This document shows, piece by piece, positions 44,170-53,343 of a stretch of DNA of 64,000 bases. Position numbers and translations under genes: made by a program. How positions within the stretch are numbered: the stretch's first letter is position 1; every line of letters begins with the position of its first letter. The stretch spans positions 1-64,000 of the forward strand of contig NZ_BCSQ01000010.1 of assembly GCF_001570945.1 (NCBI RefSeq), read 5' to 3'. The notes beneath the pieces were generated by a model, which saw only the letters and a list, made by a program, of their open reading frames with translations, was not told the DNA's origin and ran no database searches. The DNA is from Janibacter anophelis NBRC 107843 (lineage in GTDB: Bacteria; Actinomycetota; Actinomycetes; Actinomycetales; Dermatophilaceae).

Positions 44170-44969
44170 GCCAACTGCTGGCCCGAGGTCGCCTGCGTGG
44201 CCCGGTCGTGCAGGTCGACGAGCACGGCGGCGTCCCCGTCGGGAGCCGGACCGGTCACCGACAACAGCTCGCACACGGCACGGCGCGCACATGCCCGCTC
44301 GTAGTCCCTGAGCCACTTCTCCGCGATCCGCTGGGTGTCACCGAGGTACGGCCAGTTCACGCGGATCCGCGGCATGCCGACGCGGTGGGGCTTCGGCGTC
44401 AGCCGGGCCCGGGAGGTCTCGTGCAGTCCGCACAGCCGCACGTAGAGGTCGTCCGAGCCGAGGTCGACGAGGGCCGTCAGGTCGGGAGGCCCGCTCGCCA
44501 TCCCGGTGATGATGACGCGCAGGCCGGCGGCAGTGCGATAGGTCCGCACCCCCAGGTCCGGGTGCGCGGCCGCCCACCGGGCGATGCGCTCGAGCGCAGG
44601 CCGGGGGTCGGGCTGCACGGTCCGAAAGAACTTGCGCTGGGGCGGCAGGTCGACGTCGGCCACGAGCAGCACGTCGGTGTTGAGCACCTCGACGCCCATG
44701 CGGTTGCGCGTCACGGCCCCGATCAGCGCACCGTCGGCCCCGCGCACCTCGTGGAGGACCTCCTCGCGCACGGGCGTGCGGGGGTAGTAGTCGAAGCCGG
44801 CCCGCCCGCGGGTCAGCTGGTCGACGGCCGCGGCGAGCCGGTGCTGCGCGCGCATGGCCGCGTCGGCGGCCGACTCGGCCGACCACCCCCAGATGCGAAG
44901 GGGGAAGCGCCGCCCCTCGTGCTCGACCTCGGCGCTCGCGAGCTGCCAGTGCTGGGGGAGGGGTCGCAT
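44166..44969 (-). CDS. Conserved actinobacterial-looking protein, unknown function
   Basis: A 267-residue soluble protein. I do not recognise the family. It starts MRPLPQHWQLASAEV and has WGWSAES near residue 28 and a block RVGMPRIRVNWPYLGDTQRIAEKWLRDYERAC near residue 200, followed by a CxxC-free C-terminus. Composition is that of its neighbours. It lies 20 bp after the isocitrate-lyase-like gene on the same strand, so the two are likely co-transcribed. Confidence 0.55.
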   Translation of the reverse strand: MRPLPQHWQLASAEVEHEGRRFPLRIWGWSAESAADAAMRAQHRLAAAVDQLTRGRAGFDYYPRTPVREEVLHEVRGADGALIGAVTRNRMGVEVLNTDVLLVADVDLPPQRKFFRTVQPDPRPALERIARWAAAHPDLGVRTYRTAAGLRVIITGMASGPPDLTALVDLGSDDLYVRLCGLHETSRARLTPKPHRVGMPRIRVNWPYLGDTQRIAEKWLRDYERACARRAVCELLSVTGPAPDGDAAVLVDLHDRATQATSGQQLA

Positions 44970-44989
44970 GCGCCCGAGTCTGCCGGAGG

Positions 44990-45781
44990 TCAGTCCGACC
45001 GGTCGGCCAACCCGGCCCGGCCCAGCCACGGGCCGGTGAGCTCGGCGACCGACTGGGTGAGCGCCTTTTGCAGCAGCGGGCCGAAGGTCACCCGGCGCAC
45101 CCCCGCGTCGCGCAGCTCCTGCAGGGACCCCGAGGGAGCACCGTCGACGGGGTGGGCGGTGACGTTGAGCGGCAGCGAGGTCGCCTCCATGAGGGTGGCG
45201 AGGGTGGCTGCGTCGGGGATCTTCACCGGGTAGACGCAGCGCGCACCGGCCTCCTCGCACGCCCGGATGCGGGTGATCGCCTCGGCGACGGGGTCGGGGA
45301 AGCGGTCGGTGCCGTGGAGCAGCGCGTCTGTGCGTGCGTTGATGACGAGCTCGACGCCGGCCTCGTCGGCGGCCTGGCGCAGCGCCCCGATGTAGTCGGC
45401 GTGCTCGGCCACCTCGCGCACCCGGCCCTGCGAGTGCACGGTGTCCTCGACGTTGATGCCCACCGCGCCCGCGTCGAGGACCCGCTCGACGAGCTCGGCG
45501 GCCGGGGTGTCGTAGCCGGACTCGACGTCGGCGCTCACCGGCACGCGCACGGCCGAGCAGATCCGACGGATGCCGTCGAGCGCGTCGTCCAGGGTCATCC
45601 CCTCGCCGTCCTGCTGACCGCGGGAGTCGGCGAGCGGGTGGCTGCCGATCGTCACCGCGGGGAAGCCTGCGTCGACGACCGCACGCGCGGACCACACGTC
45701 CCAGACGGTGGGCAGCACGAGGGTCTCGTCGGTGTGGTGCAGGCGGAGGAGGTCGCTGGCCAGGCTCTTGAGATCGCTCAT
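44990..45781 (-). CDS. Isocitrate lyase/phosphoenolpyruvate mutase superfamily protein
   Basis: A 263-residue TIM-barrel protein: VLPTVWDVWSARAVVDAGFPAVTIGS, VSADVESGYD (metal-binding region), GINVEDTVHSQ and INARTDALL. These are the conserved parts of the ICL/PEPM superfamily, whose members cleave or rearrange C-C or P-C bonds. It lacks the classical KKCGH loop, so a lyase of unknown substrate is the best call. Likely co-transcribed with the unknown gene ending at 44166. Confidence 0.82.
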   Translation of the reverse strand: MSDLKSLASDLLRLHHTDETLVLPTVWDVWSARAVVDAGFPAVTIGSHPLADSRGQQDGEGMTLDDALDGIRRICSAVRVPVSADVESGYDTPAAELVERVLDAGAVGINVEDTVHSQGRVREVAEHADYIGALRQAADEAGVELVINARTDALLHGTDRFPDPVAEAITRIRACEEAGARCVYPVKIPDAATLATLMEATSLPLNVTAHPVDGAPSGSLQELRDAGVRRVTFGPLLQKALTQSVAELTGPWLGRAGLADRSD

Positions 45782-45941
45782 GGCTCCACCCTCCCAACTG
45801 GCGAAGGGGGCGACAAGGCCTCAGCCGATCAGCCCAGCATCCCGGGCGAAGCGGTGCGCCTCAGATCCGCAGGTCCGCGTGTCGACACGGGTGAAGCGGG
45901 TAGTCAGCCAGCGAACCGCCCGAGAGCACAAGGAGCGCACG

Positions 45942-46415
45942 ATGAGCGAGACCGAGATCGAGACTGTCGCCACGATCATGCGGGAGACGAGGATCGCCGT
46001 CCTCACCCACGTCGAGGACGGACGTCTGGTGTCGGTGCCGATGGGCACCCAGGACCTCGACGACCCGGGCACGATCCACTTCATCACCGAGGCCGACACC
46101 GACAAGGTGCGGGCGATCGCGGCCCACCCCGAGGTCAACATCGCGTACGCCACGGACGACGGCTGGGTGAGCGTCAGCGGCACGGCCCGACGCAACCACG
46201 ACCGGGAGCTGCTCGAGCGGCTGTGGGACGCGTCGGCGGGGGCCTTCATGGAGGGCGGTCCCGATGACCCCAACAGCACGCTGATCACGGTCACGGCCGA
46301 CACCGCGCGCTACTGGACCTCGCCCGGCACGGTGGCGACGGTCGTCCAGATGGCCAAGGGGCTCGTCAGCGACGGGCGGCCCGACCTCGGCGACACCGGC
46401 ACCGTCAGCCTCTGA
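45942..46415 (+). CDS. Pyridoxamine 5'-phosphate oxidase-like protein (general stress type)
   Basis: A 157-residue split-barrel flavin-like protein: MRETRIAVLTHVEDGRLVSVPMGTQ, IHFITEADTDKVRAI and VSVSGTARRNHD. This pattern fits the PNPOx-like general stress protein 26 family, binding FMN or F420. Role unknown. AAGGAG lies before ATG 45942. It is monocistronic; egtB starts 150 bp downstream. Confidence 0.85.
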   Translation: MSETEIETVATIMRETRIAVLTHVEDGRLVSVPMGTQDLDDPGTIHFITEADTDKVRAIAAHPEVNIAYATDDGWVSVSGTARRNHDRELLERLWDASAGAFMEGGPDDPNSTLITVTADTARYWTSPGTVATVVQMAKGLVSDGRPDLGDTGTVSL

Positions 46416-46566
46416 TCGATGCCCCGCGCCCCCGACGGGTCGCGCCGCCCCGCCCGGGGCGACGACGCGCGCTCGTCGTGGGATGCGCGTAGCGTCATAC
46501 CCGTCCGAAGCTCCACTTCCCCGGTGCCCGACGGTGGTCGTCAACCTCCGTCGCATGGAGGACAGC

Positions 46567-47817
46567 ATGACCACGATCTCTCCCCGACCCGACCTCGCTG
46601 CGCTGACCGAGCGGTTCCTCGCCGTCAGGGCACGGACCGACCGACTCACCCGGGACCTCGGTCCCGAGGACCAGACGCCCCAGTCGATGACCGAGGCCAG
46701 CCCGACGAAGTGGCACCGAGCCCACACCACGTGGTTCTTCGAGGAGTTCGTCCTCGGCGCCGACCCCGCCTACCGGCCGCGCGACCCCGCCTTCCGCTAC
46801 CTCTTCAACAGCTACTACGAGGCCGTGGGGGAACGCCACCCCCGCGCCGCGCGCGGACACGTGACCCGCCCGGGCGTCGCCGAGGTCGCGGCCTACCGCC
46901 AGGACGTCGAGCAGCAGCTCGTCGCCCGGCTCGAGGCCGGGACCCTCGACGAGACCCTGCTCGACCTCGTCGAGCTCGGCTGCCACCACGAGGAGCAGCA
47001 CCAGGAGCTGCTCCTCATGGACGTCAAGCACCTCCTCTCGGGCAATGTCCTCCAACCGGTCTACGTCGAGCGGGCGCTCGACCCCGACCCCGCGGCCGAC
47101 CCGGTCCCGCAGCGCTGGACGCACGTGCCCGGAGGGGTCACGCACATCGGCGACGACGGCAGCGGCTTCGCCTTCGACAACGAGCGCCCGCGCCACCGGG
47201 TGTGGCTCGACGATGTCGAGGTCGGCGCCCGCCAGGTGACCAACGCCGAGTGGGTTCAGTTCATCGACGACGGGGGCTACGAGCGCCCTGACCTGTGGCT
47301 CTCCGACGGGTGGGCGACCCTGCAGGCCACGGGCTGGGACGCGCCCGGCTACTGGCGCCGGGACGACGACCACGGCTGGACGACCTTCACCCTGTCGGGA
47401 CGCCGTCCGGTGGTGGCCGCCGAGCCGGTGTGCCACATCTCCTTCTTCGAGGCCGATGCCTTCGCCCGGTGGGCGGGCCACCGCCTGCCCACCGAGCAGG
47501 AGTGGGAGGCGCGCGCCGTGAGCGGTCACCAGACGCACGGCGGTCTGCTCGACCCCGAGCGCTGCCACCCCGGGCCGGCGGCCGAGGTCACCTTCGGCGA
47601 CGTCTGGGAGTGGACGGCGAGCGCGTACCTGCCGTACCCGGAATTCGAGACGGCCCCGGGCGCCGTGGGCGAGTACAACGGCAAGTTCATGAACGACCAG
47701 CACGTCCTGCGGGGAGCCTCCGCGGTGACCCCGCCGGACCACCCGCGCACGACCTACCGCAACTTCTTCCCGGCCGCGTCCCGGTGGGCCTTCTCCGGAC
47801 TGCGACTCGCCCGGTGA
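46567..47817 (+). CDS. egtB: Ergothioneine biosynthesis sulfoxide synthase EgtB
   Basis: A 416-residue protein. The N-terminal DinB-like domain has KWHRAHTTWFFEEFVL (His50) and CHHEEQHQELLL (His140, His141, His145), the Fe(II) ligands. The C-terminal FGE-sulfatase domain has LPTEQEWEARA and ends with RTTYRNFFPAASRWAFSGLRLAR, typical of EgtB. It joins hercynine with a thiol donor to make the sulfoxide. TGGAGGACAGC before ATG 46567. The stop overlaps egtD as GTGA. No egtA or egtC is present in the window. Confidence 0.92.
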   Translation: MTTISPRPDLAALTERFLAVRARTDRLTRDLGPEDQTPQSMTEASPTKWHRAHTTWFFEEFVLGADPAYRPRDPAFRYLFNSYYEAVGERHPRAARGHVTRPGVAEVAAYRQDVEQQLVARLEAGTLDETLLDLVELGCHHEEQHQELLLMDVKHLLSGNVLQPVYVERALDPDPAADPVPQRWTHVPGGVTHIGDDGSGFAFDNERPRHRVWLDDVEVGARQVTNAEWVQFIDDGGYERPDLWLSDGWATLQATGWDAPGYWRRDDDHGWTTFTLSGRRPVVAAEPVCHISFFEADAFARWAGHRLPTEQEWEARAVSGHQTHGGLLDPERCHPGPAAEVTFGDVWEWTASAYLPYPEFETAPGAVGEYNGKFMNDQHVLRGASAVTPPDHPRTTYRNFFPAASRWAFSGLRLAR

Positions 47818-48770
47818 GCCGCGCCGAGCTCGAGGCCGACCTCCGCTCCGGCCTCTGGTCGCACCCGCCGACCCTGCCGCCACGCTGGTTCTACGACGAG
47901 CGGGGCTCCCGCCTCTTCGACGAGATCACCACCCTGCCCGAGTACTACCCGACGCGTGCCGAGCAGGAGATCCTCACCCACCGCAGCGGCGAGATCATCG
48001 CGCTGAGCGGCGCGCGGAGCCTGCACGAGCTGGGGGCGGGCACGGCGACCAAGACCCGTGAGCTGCTCGACGCCCTCACCGCGCAGGGGCGCTCCGCGCT
48101 CTACGCGCCCCTCGACATCAGCAAGGAGGTCCTGCTCGAGGCCGCCGACCGGCTGCGCGTGGACTACCCGGACCTGAGGGTCGAGCCGGCGGTCGCCGAC
48201 TTCCACCACCTGCCACCGCTGTCGGGGGAGCCGGGCGAACGCCTGCTCGTCTTCCTCGGCGGCACGATCGGCAACTTCGAGGAGGACGAGCGCTCCGGGT
48301 TCCTCGACATGGTGCACGCGGCCCTCGCCCCCGGTGACCACCTGCTCCTCGGAGCCGACCTCGTCAAGGACCCGGACCGGCTCGTCGCGGCCTACGACGA
48401 CGGGGCAGGCGTGACCGCGCGCTTCAACCTCAATCTCGTCGACGTCATCACCCACACCACGCCGGTCACGGGTCTGTCCCGCGACGACCTCGTCCACGAG
48501 GCCGCGTGGGACGACCGTGCCTCGCGCATCGAGATGCGGCTGCGTGCGGTGCGCGACATCACGGCCGACTTCACCGGGATCGGTCGCACGTGGCGCCTGG
48601 CGAAGGGTGAGTACCTGCGGACCGAGATCTCGCGCAAGTTCGACCTCGGCCTGCTCCGTGACGAGCTGACCGAGCACGGCTTCGAGCCGGTGAGGAGCTG
48701 GATGGACGCGGCGGGCGACTTCTCGCTGACGCTCGCCCGGGTCGCCGGCCGTGACGACGGCACGCCGTGA
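47814..48770 (+). CDS. egtD: L-histidine N-alpha-methyltransferase EgtD
   Basis: A 318-residue methyltransferase that converts histidine to hercynine (trimethylhistidine). Signature regions: WFYDERGSRLFDEITTLPEYYPTRAEQEIL, the SAM loop LHELGAGTATKTRELLDAL, and FLGGTIGNF. GTG 47814 overlaps the egtB stop by four bases, and its own stop overlaps the next gene the same way, so the three are translationally coupled. Confidence 0.95.
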   Translation: MSRAELEADLRSGLWSHPPTLPPRWFYDERGSRLFDEITTLPEYYPTRAEQEILTHRSGEIIALSGARSLHELGAGTATKTRELLDALTAQGRSALYAPLDISKEVLLEAADRLRVDYPDLRVEPAVADFHHLPPLSGEPGERLLVFLGGTIGNFEEDERSGFLDMVHAALAPGDHLLLGADLVKDPDRLVAAYDDGAGVTARFNLNLVDVITHTTPVTGLSRDDLVHEAAWDDRASRIEMRLRAVRDITADFTGIGRTWRLAKGEYLRTEISRKFDLGLLRDELTEHGFEPVRSWMDAAGDFSLTLARVAGRDDGTP

Positions 48771-49390
48771 CCCGCACCGTCCTCGAGCGCTTCCACGGGC
48801 GCATCCTCGGGGCGGGCAGCAGCAGCGGGCTGCGGCTGGTGGTCGGCGACTGGTGGGCCTCGCCCCTCGGGGCCTTCACCGATGTCATGGTCGCGACGCC
48901 CGACGACCGTCGGGTCCTGCTGGCCCCGGACGACGACGTCGCGCAGTACGTCGCCGCGACCTACTCCTTCGACGAGGTCCGGGTCGGCCCGGTCACCCTG
49001 CAGGCCGACGACGACGTGTGGCGCCTCGACGCAGGCCCGCTGCGGTGCACGATCGGTCTGGGAGAGCGCACGGCGATCGGCCGGCTCCTGCGCCCCGTGC
49101 CCGAGCGGGTGGGGCGCAGCCGCGCCTTCGCTCATCTGGCCGACCCGATCGCGCGGCGGCTGCTGCCGGGGGTGCGCACCGTGGGCAGCGCCGGTGGTGG
49201 GCGGCGCGAGTACTACGGGGCGCACGACCAGCGGCGGGTGACCGCGCTGTCCGGCACCTGGTCTGGCCAGGGCCTCGGCGACCTCGCCCCGGTCACGCCG
49301 CCGCCACGATTCGGCTTCAGCTCCACACCCGCGTCGCCGAGCCTGACGCGGGTGACGACGACGGTCGAGCGAGGCGTCGAGACGGCCTGA
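48767..49390 (+). CDS. Unknown protein coupled to egtBD
   Basis: A 207-residue protein with no family that I recognise. It begins MTRTVLERFHGRILGAGSSSG and has LAPDDDVAQYVAATY in the first half and a Gly/Arg/Tyr patch GGRREYYGAHDQRR in the second; no signal peptide or membrane helix. GTGA overlap with egtD indicates translation from the same message. Either an accessory of ergothioneine synthesis or an unrelated hitch-hiker. Confidence 0.6.
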   Translation: MTRTVLERFHGRILGAGSSSGLRLVVGDWWASPLGAFTDVMVATPDDRRVLLAPDDDVAQYVAATYSFDEVRVGPVTLQADDDVWRLDAGPLRCTIGLGERTAIGRLLRPVPERVGRSRAFAHLADPIARRLLPGVRTVGSAGGGRREYYGAHDQRRVTALSGTWSGQGLGDLAPVTPPPRFGFSSTPASPSLTRVTTTVERGVETA

Positions 49391-49399
49391 CGGCCCCGA

Positions 49400-50467
49400 T
49401 CAGGGCAGCGTGATGCCCGACCCGGCGAGCACCTGGCGCAGGACCGCGGTGTGGGCGACCCGGGACGTGGCCGTGCGACCCAGCGCGTTGCCTGCACCGT
49501 CGTGCACCTCGTAGGCGGTGTTGTCGTCGTCCTTGACGACGCGGAACCCGGCCACGTCCCCCATGGAGATCGTCTTGCCTGCGATGGTCAGCGCGTCGCG
49601 CCGCAGCGTGATGTCACCGAAGTCGAGTGCCTCGCCCTGCGCGAGGCGCTGGGGGGCGGCCTGCAGCAGGGCCGTGTGGGCGCGCTGGGCCAGAGCATCG
49701 CGGAAGGCCGGCGACTCGTCCGTCGTCAGCATGATGTCGCTGCGGCCGCTGCCGACCCAGTTGAACGAGCGGGTGGTGTCGCCGAGGAAGTACTGGACGT
49801 CCGCGAAGGGGACGCTCGAGCGCGCCCCGCGGTTCACGACACCCAGCTGGTCCGGGTAGACCAGCAGCGCCGTGGCGCCCTTGGGCCGGGACATGACGAG
49901 GGCCAGGACCCCGACGATGACGAGCGCGGCGCAGATGACGGTCCACAGCGGGCTCATCCCGGAGGCGCCCTGCATGTGGAAGAAGAGGAATCCGCCCGCA
50001 CCGAGGAGGGCGATCGCGCAGATCCCCCCGAAGACGGGCACCAGCAGGCCTCGGTCGACGTGGCTGTGCTCGGGACGCTCCTGTGCCAGGGCCGAGACGA
50101 GCGCCCGGTCGCGCCGCCAGGTGGCCAGCAGCAGGGCGATGACGACGAGGGCGCCGAGCAGGACGAGCAGCCCGCCGAGCTGGAATCCGCGCAGCGTGCC
50201 CTCGGCGCCGTCGAGCACGGTCTGGAAGTCCTGGGTGTAGCTGCCGGTGCCGCCGCGGCGACTGGAGTCGCCGGTGGTGCACGTGTCGCCGGGTGCCATG
50301 GTCACCCCGTGGCAGCTGGCGACGGCCTTGGCGGTCAGGCCGCGCAGCAGCAGCCCGAGGCCCACCAGGGCCACCACTCCGAAGAAGATGATCGCGCCCA
50401 GCGGCGGCTTGCTGAACTGGTCGACGTCGGGTCCGGAGGTGGGTGCAGCGGTGGGCTGTGCGCTCAT
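49400..50467 (-). CDS. Multi-pass membrane protein with cytoplasmic domain, unknown function
   Basis: A 355-residue protein. Four hydrophobic segments: residues 23-43 (GAIIFFGVVALVGLGLLLRG), about 90-115, about 140-165 and about 172-192. A Cys pair lies in an extracellular loop (SCHGVTMAPGDTC). The C-terminal 150 residues form a soluble domain with repeated beta segments, possibly PH-like. Unknown function. It is the last gene on its strand before the convergent egt operon. Confidence 0.6.
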   Translation of the reverse strand: MSAQPTAAPTSGPDVDQFSKPPLGAIIFFGVVALVGLGLLLRGLTAKAVASCHGVTMAPGDTCTTGDSSRRGGTGSYTQDFQTVLDGAEGTLRGFQLGGLLVLLGALVVIALLLATWRRDRALVSALAQERPEHSHVDRGLLVPVFGGICAIALLGAGGFLFFHMQGASGMSPLWTVICAALVIVGVLALVMSRPKGATALLVYPDQLGVVNRGARSSVPFADVQYFLGDTTRSFNWVGSGRSDIMLTTDESPAFRDALAQRAHTALLQAAPQRLAQGEALDFGDITLRRDALTIAGKTISMGDVAGFRVVKDDDNTAYEVHDGAGNALGRTATSRVAHTAVLRQVLAGSGITLP

Positions 50468-50543
50468 GGCGCACAAGGTAGTCCACCCGGTCGTCGACCG
50501 CGCACGGGCCTCGTGTCGCACCCGACGCGGCGAGCAGCTCGCC

Positions 50544-51893
50544 TCAGGTCGCCTCGTCGTAGCGCGCCAGGGCCTCGAGACGCTCCTGCGCGTGGTCGAC
50601 GATCCGCTCCGGGTAGTCGTGCGCGTATCCGTCGTCGTGCTTCCACGGCTCGTGCGCTGCGGCGCCCTCGAGATGGGCCAGCTCCGGCACCCACCGGCGC
50701 ACGTACGCACCGTCGGGGTCGAAGCGCTTGCCCTGCGTGACGGGGTTGAAGACACGGAAGTACGGCGACGCGTCCGTGCCGGTGCCGGCGACCCACTGCC
50801 AGCCGTGGTTGTTGGACGCGAGGTCCCCGTCGACGAGGTGCTCGAGGAAGTGCCGCGCGCCGACGGGCCACCACACGTGCAGGTCCTTGGTGAGGAAGCT
50901 CGCCGTGGCCATCCGCACCCGGTTGTGCATCCATCCCTCGCCGAGCAGCTGGCGCATGCCCGCGTCGATGATCGGGTAGCCGGTGCGCCCCTCGCGCCAC
51001 GCCTCGATGGCGTCCTGCGGTTCGTCGTAGCGAAGGGGGAGTGGCCGCAGGTCCTGCCACGCGGAGTCCGGGTTGGCCCAGAGCACGTCGGCGTAGAACT
51101 CCCGCCATGCCAGCTCCGTGCGGTAGGTCTGCGCCCCGTCGCCGCGCTCGTCGCGCAGGTCGTGCAGGAGCTGGCGGGGGTGGACGACCCCGAGGTGCAG
51201 GTCGGCGGACATGCGCGAGGTCCCCTCGACGGCCGGGAGGTCGCGATCGTGGTCGTAGTCGGCCAGCGCCTCGTCGCGGAAGCGCTGCCAGCGCCGCCTC
51301 GCGGCGTCCTCGCCCGCGGTCGGCAGGTCGATCGGGCACTCGCGGGCCGCCTTGTCGAGCATCGCCTCGACCCGGCCGTCGGTGTCGGCCTCGACCCACT
51401 CGACGCCTCGCGGCGCACTCGTCGGCGCGTCCCAGCCGTGCTCGCGCCACGCGGCGGCGAAGGGGGTGAAGACCTTGAAGGGGGTGCCTCCCTTCGTCCG
51501 CACCGTGCCGGGGTCGACGGCATAGGGCGAGCCGGTGGCCACACCCTCGACGCCGATCTCGCGCAGCGCGGCGACGACCCGACGATCGCGCTCGACGCCG
51601 CCGGGCTCGTTCTCCCGGCTGACGTGGACCGAGGTGGCCCCGACCTCGCGGGCGACGCGCGGCACGACCTCCGCCGGGTCGCCGAGGCGGATGACGAGAC
51701 GACCGTCGAGCGACGCGTCGAGCGCCCGCAGGGTGGCGGCCAACCACGCGGTCTTCGCCGCGCCGGCCGGCCCCCACATCGACGGGTCGATGACGAAGAG
51801 GGGCAGCACCGCGCCGCGTGAGGCGGCCTCCCGCAGGGCGGGGTGGTCGCGTAGGCGCAGGTCCCGTCGGAACCACATGAGTGAGGTCGCCAT
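50544..51893 (-). CDS. phr: Deoxyribodipyrimidine photolyase / cryptochrome family
   Basis: A 449-residue flavoprotein. N-terminal photolyase domain: SLMWFRRDLRLRDHPAL. C-terminal FAD-binding domain: ELAWREFYADVLW, RTGYPIIDAGMRQL, GWMHNRVRMATASFLTKDL, and the conserved SNNHGWQWVAGTGTDASPYFRVFNP. This pattern fits a class I CPD photolyase that repairs UV dimers. The start overlaps the stop of the reductase gene as TGATG, so they are translated together. Confidence 0.93.
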   Translation of the reverse strand: MATSLMWFRRDLRLRDHPALREAASRGAVLPLFVIDPSMWGPAGAAKTAWLAATLRALDASLDGRLVIRLGDPAEVVPRVAREVGATSVHVSRENEPGGVERDRRVVAALREIGVEGVATGSPYAVDPGTVRTKGGTPFKVFTPFAAAWREHGWDAPTSAPRGVEWVEADTDGRVEAMLDKAARECPIDLPTAGEDAARRRWQRFRDEALADYDHDRDLPAVEGTSRMSADLHLGVVHPRQLLHDLRDERGDGAQTYRTELAWREFYADVLWANPDSAWQDLRPLPLRYDEPQDAIEAWREGRTGYPIIDAGMRQLLGEGWMHNRVRMATASFLTKDLHVWWPVGARHFLEHLVDGDLASNNHGWQWVAGTGTDASPYFRVFNPVTQGKRFDPDGAYVRRWVPELAHLEGAAAHEPWKHDDGYAHDYPERIVDHAQERLEALARYDEAT

Positions 51894-52903
51894 CAGAGGC
51901 GCACGATCATCTTGCCGGTGTTGGCTCCCTCGAGCAGGTCCATGAAGGCCTGCGGAGCGCCCTCGAGCCCGTCGCGGAAGGTCTCGTCGGCCTGCAGCAG
52001 GCCGTCCTCGAGCCAGCTGGCAGCGCGCTCCCGGTACTCGGCGGCCAGCTGTGGGTACTGGCCGACGATGAACCCGCGCAGCGTCAGGCCCTTGCCGATC
52101 GCCTGCGCGAGGTTGCGCGGTCCGGGCACGGGGTCGGTCGCGTTGTACTGCGAGATCGCGCCGCACATCGCGACCCGCCCGTGGAGGCGAAGGGAGGAGA
52201 TCGCTGCCTCGAGGTGGTCGCCGCCGACGTTGTCGAAGTAGACGTCGATCCCGTCGGGAGCGACCTCGCGCAGGCTCTCGCGCACGGGCGCCGTCTTGTA
52301 GTTGAAGCCGGCGTCGTAGCCGATCTCCTGAAGCCGAGCGACCTTGTCGTCCGAGCCGGCGGAGCCGACGACCCGTCCGGCACCCAGGGCGCGCGCGACC
52401 TGCCCGGCGATCTGCCCCACGGCCCCGGCCGCACCGGAGACGAAGACGGTGTCGCCAGCGCGCATCTCGGCGACGGCGGTGAGACCCACGTAGGCGGTGA
52501 GACCCGGCATCCCGAGGACCCCGAGGTAGGCGGACGCGGGGGCGCGGTCGGTGTCGACGACCGTGGCCGACTCGGCCGGCAGGACGGCGTGGTCCCGCCA
52601 GCCGGCGCCGTGCAGGACGTGCTGGCCGACGCTCACGTCGGCGGACCGGGAGGCGATGACCTCACCGACGGCGCCACCCTCGAGCGGGGCGTCGACGGCG
52701 AAGGGGGCGACGTAGGACTTCACGTCGTTCATCCGGCCGCGCATGTACGGATCGACGGACATGACGACATTGCGCACCACGACCTGGCCGTCGGTCGGCT
52801 CGGGCAGGTCGACGGTCTCGAGGCGGAAGTTGTCGCTCGTCGGGGCGCCGGTCGGGCGTGAGGCGAGGACGATCTGGCGGGTGCTGGTGGGGGTGGTGCT
52901 CAT
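51893..52903 (-). CDS. NADP-dependent oxidoreductase (MDR, leukotriene B4/curcumin reductase type)
   Basis: A 336-residue protein with MSVDPYMRGRMND, the nucleotide-binding VSGAAGAVGQIAGQVAR, DVYFDNVGGDHLEAA and CGAISQYN, the signature set of the zinc-free MDR family that reduces activated double bonds. Likely a quinone or enal detoxifier. It starts five bases downstream of the ohr stop and overlaps phr by one base, forming a redox/stress operon ohrR-ohr-reductase-phr. Confidence 0.9.
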   Translation of the reverse strand: MSTTPTSTRQIVLASRPTGAPTSDNFRLETVDLPEPTDGQVVVRNVVMSVDPYMRGRMNDVKSYVAPFAVDAPLEGGAVGEVIASRSADVSVGQHVLHGAGWRDHAVLPAESATVVDTDRAPASAYLGVLGMPGLTAYVGLTAVAEMRAGDTVFVSGAAGAVGQIAGQVARALGAGRVVGSAGSDDKVARLQEIGYDAGFNYKTAPVRESLREVAPDGIDVYFDNVGGDHLEAAISSLRLHGRVAMCGAISQYNATDPVPGPRNLAQAIGKGLTLRGFIVGQYPQLAAEYRERAASWLEDGLLQADETFRDGLEGAPQAFMDLLEGANTGKMIVRL

Positions 52904-52908
52904 GGGCC

Positions 52909-53331
52909 TCAGTCCTGGGTGACCGTGACGGTCACGTCGATGTTGCCACGGGTGGCGTGGGAGTAGGGGCAGACCTCGTGGGCCCGGTCGGCGAGCTGCT
53001 GGGCGATCTCCCCGTCGAGGTGCGGCAGGGTGACCTCGAGCTCGACGGCCAGCTGGAATCCGCCGTCCTCGGTCGGACCGATGTGCACCCGGGACCCGAC
53101 CGATGAGTCGGTGATGTCCGCGGAGGCCTGCCGCGCGACCATCTGGAGCGCGGAGTGGAAGCAGGCGGCGAAGCCGACGGCGAAGAGCTGCTCGGGGTTG
53201 GTGCCATCGCCCGACCCACCCATCTCCCGGGGGATGGCGAGGTCGAGATCGAGCTGGCCGTCCGCGCTGCGGCCGTGGCCGTCGCGACCGGCGCCGGTGG
53301 CAAGAGCCTCTGCGGTGTAGATGGTCTTCAT
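52909..53331 (-). CDS. ohr: Organic hydroperoxide resistance protein Ohr
   Basis: A 140-residue OsmC/Ohr-family peroxidase. The catalytic pair is Cys57 (GFAACFHSAL) and Cys121 (EVCPYSHATRGN). NPEQLFAVG is also conserved. It reduces organic hydroperoxides with lipoyl thiols. It is transcribed with ohrR (12-base gap) and the reductase. Confidence 0.95.
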   Translation of the reverse strand: MKTIYTAEALATGAGRDGHGRSADGQLDLDLAIPREMGGSGDGTNPEQLFAVGFAACFHSALQMVARQASADITDSSVGSRVHIGPTEDGGFQLAVELEVTLPHLDGEIAQQLADRAHEVCPYSHATRGNIDVTVTVTQD

Positions 53332-53343
53332 CGTGGTGCTCCT

